Shown here piece after piece: positions 9,242-16,457 of a stretch of 64,000 nucleotides of DNA (its first letter is position 1; the number at the start of each line of letters is the position of its first letter). The stretch comes from Yersinia ruckeri ATCC 29473. GTDB lineage: Bacteria > Pseudomonadota > Gammaproteobacteria > Enterobacterales > Enterobacteriaceae. The DNA lies in contig NZ_KN150747.1 in the NCBI RefSeq assembly GCF_000754815.1, positions 381,309 to 445,308 of the forward strand. The letters run 5' to 3'. The notes below the pieces were generated by a model. It was given only the letters and a program-made list of their open reading frames with translations, had not been told where the DNA came from and made no database searches. The position numbers were made by a program, and so were the translations under genes.

Positions 9242-10690
9242 ATGAAAACCTTAAACGTAGATGTCGCCGTTATTGGTGGCGGCACCGCCGGACTGGGCGC
9301 TTATCGTGCCGCCAAACTGTCCACCCCCAACGTGGTCATGATTGAAGGCGGAGAATATGGCACAACCTGCGCTCGCGTAGGCTGTATGCCTTCCAAATTA
9401 CTGATTGCCGCTGCTGAAGCCGTCCATGCCATTGAGAAAGCACCGGGATTTGGCGTCTATCCGCAGGGAGAAACCGTGATTAACGGACGTGAAGTGATGG
9501 ATCGCGTTAAACGCGAACGCGACCGTTTCGTCGGCTTCGTATTAGAAGGCGTTGATAGTATTCCGGCAGCAGATAAAACTCAGGGTTATGCCCGTTTTAT
9601 TGATGACAACACCCTGCAAATTGATGACCACACACGCATTGTGGCGCAAAGAATTGTTATCGCAACTGGTTCGCGTCCAAGCTGGCCGACACCGTGGAAT
9701 GAGTTGGGTGACCGCCTAATCGTAAACGACGATGTGTTTAACTGGGACGATTTACCCGAATCCGTTGCCGTATTCGGCCCTGGCGTCATCGGTCTTGAAC
9801 TTGGCCAGGCGCTGCATCGTTTGGGGGTTAAGGTAAAAATGTTTGGTGTCGGCGGTGCCGTTGGTCCGTTAACTGACAGCGTGGTGCGAGAATATGCCGC
9901 CAAAACGCTGAGAGAAGAGTTCTATCTCGACCCTGATGTAAAAATCGATCTGATGCAGCGAGAAGGTAATAAAGTCTTTATTCGTTATCAGGGGCTGGAT
10001 GAGAAACCACAAGAAATTATGGTGGATTACGTGCTGGCCGCCACTGGCCGCCGCCCAAATGTTGACAAGTTAGGCCTAGAAAACACCAATCTGGTGCTCG
10101 ACGAACGTGGTGTACCCAAAGCCGACCGTTTAACCATGCAAACCAGCGCACCACATATCTTTATCGCCGGTGATGCCAGTAACCAACTGCCTTTACTGCA
10201 TGAAGCAAGCGATCAGGCGCGAATTGCTGGCGTGAATGCTGGCAGCTTTCCTGAGGTAGTTCCGGGATTACGACGCAGCCCGATTTCCGTGGTATTTTCC
10301 GATCCACAAATCGCGATGATTGGTTCCACTTTCCGAGAACTAAGCCAGAAGTTCAGCGTCTGTGGCTGTTTCGATGTCGGTGAAGTTTCCTTTGAAAATC
10401 AGGGGCGCTCACGGGTTATGCTGCGTAACAAAGGCATACTGCGGGTTTACGGTGAGCAAGGAACCGGCCGCTTTCTCGGAGCCGAAATGATCGGGCCAGG
10501 TGCCGAGCATATTGCACATTTATTGGCATGGGCACATCAACAGCAAATGACGGTCGACCAAATGCTGGATATGCCGTTCTATCATCCGGTGATTGAAGAA
10601 GGCTTGCGTACCGCGTTGCGTGACCTGCAATCCAAACTAAAACTGGGTACCGACGAAACCGAACGCTGCCTGCGTTGTCCTGGCGAATAA
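9242..10690 (+). CDS. Dihydrolipoamide dehydrogenase-like flavoprotein disulfide reductase
   Basis: A class I pyridine-nucleotide disulfide oxidoreductase of 482 residues. It has the FAD fold (IGGGTAGLGA, 11-20), the redox pair Cys43 and Cys48 in TTCARVGCMPSK, an NAD(P)-binding fold (FGPGVIGLELG), the FAD motif FIAGDAS and the C-terminal HPVIEEGLRTALRD with the catalytic His-Glu. It is not beside any 2-oxo acid dehydrogenase E1 or E2, so a housekeeping lipoamide role is doubtful. The tail ends in an unusual CLRCPGE, an extra Cys-x-x-Cys. Its nearness to the peroxiredoxin hybrid and oxyR suggests reduction of a thiol carrier in oxidative stress; this is inference and the substrate is unknown. 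The ribosome site is AGGAG. Confidence 0.88.
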   Translation: MKTLNVDVAVIGGGTAGLGAYRAAKLSTPNVVMIEGGEYGTTCARVGCMPSKLLIAAAEAVHAIEKAPGFGVYPQGETVINGREVMDRVKRERDRFVGFVLEGVDSIPAADKTQGYARFIDDNTLQIDDHTRIVAQRIVIATGSRPSWPTPWNELGDRLIVNDDVFNWDDLPESVAVFGPGVIGLELGQALHRLGVKVKMFGVGGAVGPLTDSVVREYAAKTLREEFYLDPDVKIDLMQREGNKVFIRYQGLDEKPQEIMVDYVLAATGRRPNVDKLGLENTNLVLDERGVPKADRLTMQTSAPHIFIAGDASNQLPLLHEASDQARIAGVNAGSFPEVVPGLRRSPISVVFSDPQIAMIGSTFRELSQKFSVCGCFDVGEVSFENQGRSRVMLRNKGILRVYGEQGTGRFLGAEMIGPGAEHIAHLLAWAHQQQMTVDQMLDMPFYHPVIEEGLRTALRDLQSKLKLGTDETERCLRCPGE

Positions 10691-10705
10691 GTTTCAATCT
10701 TTAGC

Positions 10706-10738
10706 AAAACCGGGTCCAAAGCCCGGTTTTGTTGTTTT
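10706..10738 (+). terminator. Terminator after the flavoprotein gene
   Basis: Stem AAAACCGGG / CCCGGTTTT with a 7-base loop, followed by a T-rich stretch, starts 15 bases after the stop codon. Confidence 0.88.
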
Positions 10739-10894
10739 CATGATCTGACAAAGCATTATTTTTTGCGTGACGCCTTCCTGAATAATGTTTCCTCCGTTGC
10801 CCTGCCGAGAAATTCTCCTCATTGTCCTCTTTACACAGAAAATGACATCACCGACTTGAAGTGATACCAATAACAGTACTACAATGGAGGCGCA

Positions 10895-11152
10895 ATGAAA
10901 GGCATGGAAAGCCGGATTGCTCGTATCAAAGCTAACCCGTCGGGCGTAAAATTTATCGAATTAGCAAAAATCTGCACATTCTACTTCGGTCCACCCCGAC
11001 ATGATTCAGGCAGCCATCATATCTACAGTATGCCCTGGCAAGGTGACCCAAGGATTAACATCCAACGTAATAACAATGGAATGGCCAAGTTTTATCAGGT
11101 CAAACAGGTTGTCGCTGCGTTGGATAAGTTAGAGGAGATGAACCGTGATTAA
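10895..11152 (+). CDS. hicA: HicA-type mRNA interferase toxin
   Basis: Small toxin of a type II toxin-antitoxin pair; HicA proteins bind and cleave mRNA through a double-stranded-RNA-binding-like fold with a catalytic histidine. The 85-residue protein carries the hallmark DSGSHHIY with His41 and His42, followed by RINIQ and the C-terminal helix YQVKQVVAALDKL. A good ribosome site (GGAGG) precedes the ATG. The following antitoxin gene starts 8 bases before this gene ends, the usual hicAB arrangement with the toxin first. Confidence 0.88.
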   Translation: MKGMESRIARIKANPSGVKFIELAKICTFYFGPPRHDSGSHHIYSMPWQGDPRINIQRNNNGMAKFYQVKQVVAALDKLEEMNRD

Positions 11153-11471
11153 TATCGAACACTACACCTACCGAATTACCTGGTCAGAGGAAGATGCAGA
11201 GTTTATCGGGCTATGTGCCGAGTTCCCCAGTTTGTCATGGTTGGCACCGTCCAGAGTACAAGCCCTAGACGGCATAACGGCGCTGGTCGCCGATGTCTTG
11301 GCAGAAATGGGACGAGTCGGAGAAACACCCCCAGAGCCCCTGTCAGAAAAACAGTTCAGTGGAAAACTTGTTCTTCGTATGCCTCCCGACCAACATCGCC
11401 GTTTGGCAATCAGCGCAATTGAAGAAGGGATCAGCTTAAATCGTTATTTGTGCTCACGCCTGACCTGTTAA
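11145..11471 (+). CDS. hicB: HicB-type antitoxin
   Basis: Antitoxin of 108 residues that should neutralise HicA and repress the pair. The N-terminal part (EFIGLCAEFPSLSWLA) is the degenerate RNase-H-like HicB domain, and the C-terminal part (SGKLVLRMPPDQHRRLAISAIEEGISLNRYL) is a ribbon-helix-helix DNA-binding domain. Translation begins at a GTG (11145) within the toxin gene, 8-base overlap, suggesting coupling. The pair lies between the flavoprotein gene and the has locus, an accessory stretch by comparison with E. coli. Confidence 0.86.
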   Translation: MINIEHYTYRITWSEEDAEFIGLCAEFPSLSWLAPSRVQALDGITALVADVLAEMGRVGETPPEPLSEKQFSGKLVLRMPPDQHRRLAISAIEEGISLNRYLCSRLTC

Positions 11472-11557
11472 TTAGCGAGCCAATTGATGTAGACGCCAGT
11501 AAAACAGCACCTTCGTGGGTCAATTAAATATCCAATGACTGGCTCTGCCTCAATCTG

Positions 11558-12403
11558 TCACTGCCTGCGGTTTTTTTTCTTCATATCAAAATCCAACGGT
11601 AATGTGATAACGAACTGCCCGGCGCTCAGTAATTCAGCCGGTGGTTTGGGTAACGGTTGAGCGCGTTTTAGCATCGCCAATGCTTCACTATCCAATAGAG
11701 GGCTACCGCTACTACCGGCTAACATCGCGGATAGTACCCGCCCTTCACTATCAATGGAAAACTTGATGATCGCCGTGCCTTTACGTTGTTTATTTCTAAC
11801 TCCGGGCGGGTAACGCTTAAAATTGGCCAGATGACTTTGCAAAATAGCGATCCAGGTCGCCCGAGTTTGCGAATTATTTAATGAATGGCTATTAATCGGT
11901 GCCGCAACGCGCTGCTGTGTTCCAGACAGCGGTGAGCTATTACTCATTGATGCGGTTTGAATCTCCGTTTCTTGGTTTTCTTGCGGTTTTGCGGCCTCTC
12001 GCCAGCTGGCTTTAACGTTTTTCTGCGGTTTAATGACCTCTTTTGGCTTTTGCTTTGGTTTTTCTTTAACCACAAGCAAAAGCGCATCAGTCTGTGAGAC
12101 CTCCGGCAAGGACTCAATAACCTCATTGAACAACTCTGGAGGAGACTCACTGGCAGCCACTGCCAGCTCCTGCTCAACCCCCAGCTGATATTGCTCAAGA
12201 CTCGGCGTAAACGCTATCTCCGTAGACAGAGAAATCACTACTGAAGTCAGCGAATCCGTAGGCAAAGGGGGAATGGTACGCATAGCCAAAAACCATAGCG
12301 CACAGAAATGCAGAGCAAGAGATAATAACCAACTGAACGATAAAAACATGACAGAAGAATTACCGTCCATTGATACGCTACGATTATCCGCAGATAGATT
12401 CAT
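11558..12403 (-). CDS. hasB: HasB, TonB paralogue of the haemophore system
   Basis: Energy-transducing protein that couples the inner-membrane ExbB/ExbD motor to the haem receptor. The roughly 281-residue protein has a short cytoplasmic N-terminus, one membrane segment (about 18-40), a Lys/Pro/Glu-rich periplasmic spacer (KPKQKPKEVIKPQK) and a C-terminal TonB domain with YPPGVRNKQRKGTAIIKF and a GRVLSAMLAGSSGSPLLD block. Last gene of the hasRADEB order, as in Serratia. Two ATGs are in tandem (12406 and 12403); the second is better spaced from AAGGA. HasB may be dedicated to HasR, with general TonB elsewhere. Confidence 0.9.
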   Translation of the reverse strand: MNLSADNRSVSMDGNSSVMFLSFSWLLSLALHFCALWFLAMRTIPPLPTDSLTSVVISLSTEIAFTPSLEQYQLGVEQELAVAASESPPELFNEVIESLPEVSQTDALLLVVKEKPKQKPKEVIKPQKNVKASWREAAKPQENQETEIQTASMSNSSPLSGTQQRVAAPINSHSLNNSQTRATWIAILQSHLANFKRYPPGVRNKQRKGTAIIKFSIDSEGRVLSAMLAGSSGSPLLDSEALAMLKRAQPLPKPPAELLSAGQFVITLPLDFDMKKKNRRQ

Positions 12404-12456
12404 CATATTCCTTTATTTTCAATCAATGACATAACTGCCATTGAGTAACCCGCCAT

Positions 12457-13773
12457 TTATTCCTCGGCCAATGCAGCTTGCAGGCGATCTGTGAATGGCT
12501 TAAATAAATAGCTCAATAACGAACGTTCACCGGTGCGAACAAATACATCGACAGACATACCTGGCCGTATTTTTTCTATCTGGGTCTGCTGTACTGCATC
12601 GATATTTATCGACACGGTTAATGGATAATAAGGCTGTAAACTGTGTCGATTATCCAGCCTGTCCGCACCGACACGCAGAACCGTGCCTGCTAACCGTGGA
12701 GAATGGCTCTGGTTAAAGGCAGAAAAGATAAGATCCACGGGTAAACCAACGGCGACTTTATCAATCAGCTCAACGGGTAGTTGTGCCTCAATCAAAAGCG
12801 GTTCTCCATTGGGAACAATCTCCATTAGCTGCTGCCCTGAACCGACAACACCACCCACGGTATGCTGGGCAAGTGCGATAATCACACCACTGGCAGGAGC
12901 AGAAATTTGCATATTGGCCAGTTCATATTCTGCTACGGTGATATGTTGCCCCAGTTCTCGGCGATTTTGTTGCGCTTTGGCCAGCTGCTCATGAATATCT
13001 GCCTGATATTGTTCGTGCTGCTGTGCCAGCCGTTGTTCTGTTTCCTGAATGTGCCTGTGAGTTTCGGCGATATAGCTATTGTCTTGATCAACTTTAGCCA
13101 AAAACATAATGGCCTTGCTCTCCATCTCTAATTGCTGACTCGTCGCCACATAACCATTTTGTGCCAGTGCGCGAATGCCTTTCAGTTGCTGCTGAATCAA
13201 GTCAGACTGACGCTGATTATTCACACGCTGTATGTGTAAACCGGCAAGCCGCTCATGCAGACGGGCTATTTCTGTCGACAAACGAGTCAATTCGCCTTTC
13301 TGGACCTGATGCCGATGATGAAGAAGTTGCTGCTGTAGAGCCATTAGCTCTTCAATGATTGGCTGCCCACGCTGCTTTAATAGCGCCTCTGGGAAGGTAA
13401 TCAGTGCCGAATTACTTTGTTCAGCAATCAACCGAGCCTCCAGAGATAGTAATGAAAAATACTGCTGTTGCAGGTTATCTCGCTGGCTACGTATCGCAGT
13501 ATCGTCCAGCGAAATCAGCAATTGTCCCTTTTCGACCCACTCTCCCTCCGTCGTATGCAACTGGGTGATTCGTCCACCTTGTAATGACTGAACGATTTTG
13601 CGGTTTTCAGCCACGATAACTATTCCAGGCACTGCAACACCTTTATCTAATGGTGCGAAACTGGCCCAAGCGAAGAAACCGATAAACCCGGTTAATACCA
13701 GTAGCCCACCAATATAAAGATAGCGTTCGCTATTAGTTTGCAGTGACGGCCGACCGACTTCTGATAACATCAT
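12457..13773 (-). CDS. hasE: HasE, membrane-fusion protein of the haemophore type I exporter
   Basis: Periplasmic adaptor that links the ABC transporter HasD to an outer-membrane TolC-like channel. About 438 residues: one N-terminal membrane segment (YLYIGGLLVLTGFIGFFAWASF), a biotinyl-lipoyl-like region (GVAVPGIVIVAENRKIVQSL), a long Gln/Glu-rich coiled coil, and the HlyD-family C-terminal strand region ending DVFVRTGERSLLSYLFKPF. The frame is open far upstream into hasD; ATG 13773 is preferred because AAAAAGG lies 7 bases before it. The outer-membrane partner is not in the window. Confidence 0.9.
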   Translation of the reverse strand: MMLSEVGRPSLQTNSERYLYIGGLLVLTGFIGFFAWASFAPLDKGVAVPGIVIVAENRKIVQSLQGGRITQLHTTEGEWVEKGQLLISLDDTAIRSQRDNLQQQYFSLLSLEARLIAEQSNSALITFPEALLKQRGQPIIEELMALQQQLLHHRHQVQKGELTRLSTEIARLHERLAGLHIQRVNNQRQSDLIQQQLKGIRALAQNGYVATSQQLEMESKAIMFLAKVDQDNSYIAETHRHIQETEQRLAQQHEQYQADIHEQLAKAQQNRRELGQHITVAEYELANMQISAPASGVIIALAQHTVGGVVGSGQQLMEIVPNGEPLLIEAQLPVELIDKVAVGLPVDLIFSAFNQSHSPRLAGTVLRVGADRLDNRHSLQPYYPLTVSINIDAVQQTQIEKIRPGMSVDVFVRTGERSLLSYLFKPFTDRLQAALAEE

Positions 13774-13798
13774 CTTTTGCCTTTTTCCGTGACTTGGG

Positions 13799-15601
13799 TT
13801 AGTCATTCTGCGATGAGTGACCTGCAGGGGCAACGCGGTAAACCACGGTATTACCCCAGACATTTTTCTTACCCACGTTCTGGATATGTGCTGTTGAAGC
13901 CACATTATCTTTAGCGTAAAGACCTGCCAGTACCACTTGAGTCCGATCAAACAACTCCTGTCGTCCATTTTTCAGTAATAGTAAAAAGTCACTGCCAGAT
14001 AATAACTCTGGTTTATGGGTAATCATGACGATGGTGCAGCCTTGTTGCTTTAACTGGCTAATACTCGCCAAGAGCGCTTTTTCTCCTGCATCATCCAAGC
14101 TCGCGTTGGGTTCATCCAACACAATAAGCCGCGGCATACCGTACACTGCCCGCGCCAAAGCGATTCGTTGACACTGCCCACCAGATAATCCCTCACCACC
14201 ATCACCCAACGGGGTGTTATAACCTTGGGGCAAATGCAGAATCAAATCATGCACATCGGCCATTTTGGCAGCAGCGACAACTTTGGCTGAGTCCACGCAA
14301 CCAAAACGAGCAATGTTTTCGGCAACAGATCCGCGAAATAACTGCACATCTTGCGGCAAATAACCGATAAACGAGCCTAATAAGGACTTATCCCAGAGAG
14401 AGATATCGGCACCATCCAAGCGTATCGACCCACTAAAGGCCGACTTGCTGGCGACCAACAATCTAGCCAGTGTAGATTTACCGCTACCCGATGGCCCAAG
14501 AACACCAAGAATCTCACCGGGTTGCAGCGTAAAATCAATAGAGTGCAAAATAGGAATTGCAGTGCCTGGCCGACAAGCGAGCAACTGGGTAACGGTTAGC
14601 TGGCCAAGAGGAGCAGGCAATGCCATGCCCGCTTCAGAGGGTGTCTGATTTAGCAGTAAATCGGATAAACGCTGGTAAGCCAAACGGGCATGGCTCCAGT
14701 GCTTCCAGACGGCAATCAGCTGATCGATCGGCCCTAACACGCGCCCAATCAAAATTGACCCAGCAATCATCACGCCAGCCGTAATTTCACCCCGAATCAC
14801 CAATAATGCCCCCAAGCCGAGCATCATTGACTGTAATGTTAAGCGGCTAAATTTAGCCAAGGCACTGATACGGCTACTTGTATCACTGGCGATATTTTGC
14901 TGATAAAGATAACGACAATGCTGCGCTAGCCAACGTTCTCGCAGGGCTTTCAACATCCCCATCGCCGCAATAGCATCGGCATTACGCAAGTTGGCGTTTG
15001 CTTGTTGTGTTGCTTGCAATGTGACCTCAGCCGCTTCTCTGAGGGGTTTCTTACATGCCCATTGATTAAACCAGGCCAGTAAAACCAAAATACCCGCGCC
15101 AGCGGTTGCCAATAAACCCAGCCATGGGTGCAGTAAATAAATCACCAATAGATAGAGCGGGAACCACGGAGCATCAAAAAAAGCAAACAGAGCATTACCG
15201 GTAGCAAACTGACGAATTACCGTTAAATCATTTAACGCTTGTGCTGCCTGGATTTTATTTCCCTGCAAAGTCGATTCAAATGCTGCGTTGAACACCCGTT
15301 GATTAAGCTGCATATCTGTCTTGGTACCCAAACGGATGACAACAGCGCTGCGCACCCATTCCAGTAAACCAATGAAAGCAAAAGCCCCCAAAACCAGGAG
15401 AGTGAGCATGAGTAAGGTCATGGTATTCGTTGAAGCTAATACACGTTCATAGACCTGCAACATATAAATTGCAGGCGTCAACATCAGTAGATTAATAATT
15501 GCGGTAAATATACCAATCCCCCAGAGACTGGGTTTATCATAGGTTAATAGCGTTAATATTGTTGGCGATGTCGATAATCGGGAAATGTTCGCAGATTGCA
15601 T
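13799..15601 (-). CDS. hasD: HasD, ABC ATPase/permease of the haemophore type I exporter
   Basis: Inner-membrane exporter that pushes HasA straight out of the cell using its C-terminal signal. The 600-residue protein has a six-helix membrane domain (about 25-310) followed by an ATPase with Walker A GPSGSGKST, signature LSGGQCQRIALARA, Walker B LIVLDEPNASLD and the switch His in MITHKPE. It belongs to the PrtD/HasD/LipB branch of type I exporters. It starts 160 bases after hasA ends; an inverted repeat in that gap (15681-15687 with 15713-15719) could reduce hasD relative to hasA mRNA. The gene is followed closely by hasE. Confidence 0.93.
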   Translation of the reverse strand: MQSANISRLSTSPTILTLLTYDKPSLWGIGIFTAIINLLMLTPAIYMLQVYERVLASTNTMTLLMLTLLVLGAFAFIGLLEWVRSAVVIRLGTKTDMQLNQRVFNAAFESTLQGNKIQAAQALNDLTVIRQFATGNALFAFFDAPWFPLYLLVIYLLHPWLGLLATAGAGILVLLAWFNQWACKKPLREAAEVTLQATQQANANLRNADAIAAMGMLKALRERWLAQHCRYLYQQNIASDTSSRISALAKFSRLTLQSMMLGLGALLVIRGEITAGVMIAGSILIGRVLGPIDQLIAVWKHWSHARLAYQRLSDLLLNQTPSEAGMALPAPLGQLTVTQLLACRPGTAIPILHSIDFTLQPGEILGVLGPSGSGKSTLARLLVASKSAFSGSIRLDGADISLWDKSLLGSFIGYLPQDVQLFRGSVAENIARFGCVDSAKVVAAAKMADVHDLILHLPQGYNTPLGDGGEGLSGGQCQRIALARAVYGMPRLIVLDEPNASLDDAGEKALLASISQLKQQGCTIVMITHKPELLSGSDFLLLLKNGRQELFDRTQVVLAGLYAKDNVASTAHIQNVGKKNVWGNTVVYRVAPAGHSSQND

Positions 15602-15762
15602 GGGCTCGTTTCCACACTGAAGATTATTGCCAAAGGAACAAGCCTTACTCGTTGCCACGCTTCGGCAGCGACCAGTAAAATCACCACCACACCCGGTGTT
15701 CCTATTGATGCAGTGGTGAACTTTCTATGCGGCTAAGGCCTTATTTTTTAATTGATGTTCTA

Positions 15763-16365
15763 TCAGGCGACCAATAACATCTCGCTATTATCCGCGACAC
15801 CGATGGTTTCAACTATTGGCATATCGCCCATCACGTCGCTGGAATCATACTGAGTGGCAATAGACAGGTCTTTGAAAGCGGTATCCACATCAATGCCTTT
15901 CGCTTTAAGTATTTCCAGCATCGGATCGGGATTTCCTCTCATTAAACCATGCGTTATCTTGTGCATATTACCCTGATGGTTTTGCTCCATAGTGAGTTCA
16001 TCATCATAGCTACCAGTGATATGAAGCCCACTAAAACTCACTTCAGCCGGGGTCAAATACCAGCTGCCACTTTGGTCTTGATGCAGGCTCTCGCCAAACT
16101 GTATGCTATCCATCTGCCCATAGAAGGTGTGCTTAGGAAAGTATGAGTAATGCAGAGTACCGTCTATAATCATGGCAGAACTACTCCCATGCGAACTGCT
16201 AATGGAATATTGAGTGCCATTATATTGATCGTCACCACCGAAAAACTGACCACGATCTTTCACCGCAGCCTGATCAATATTGCCAAATGTCGTTGCCCAT
16301 TTATTCATATAAGATGAAATAGTATAATCGGAAAATTCATTTTGATATTTGATTGTCACATTCAT
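15763..16365 (-). CDS. hasA: HasA, secreted haemophore
   Basis: Extracellular protein that takes haem from haemoglobin and delivers it to HasR. The 200-residue protein has no N-terminal signal; it ends in a hydrophobic EMLLVA, matching the C-terminal signal of type I exported haemophores. Tyr75 (HYSYFP) is the conserved haem ligand with His79 close by. Position 32, histidine in Serratia HasA, is glutamine here, the same as reported for Y. pestis HasA, which binds haem through Tyr75 alone. ATG 16365 is chosen because AAGGATG lies at the right distance. The gene follows hasR by 92 bases and is presumably co-transcribed from the Fur-controlled promoter. Confidence 0.93.
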   Translation of the reverse strand: MNVTIKYQNEFSDYTISSYMNKWATTFGNIDQAAVKDRGQFFGGDDQYNGTQYSISSSHGSSSAMIIDGTLHYSYFPKHTFYGQMDSIQFGESLHQDQSGSWYLTPAEVSFSGLHITGSYDDELTMEQNHQGNMHKITHGLMRGNPDPMLEILKAKGIDVDTAFKDLSIATQYDSSDVMGDMPIVETIGVADNSEMLLVA

Positions 16366-16457
16366 AAATAACATCCTTTTAGTTAATGAAAGATAACTTA
16401 GACATAATTACTTTCTTAATCATGTCTACCAACAGATAATTTACTTACCTGAAGACT

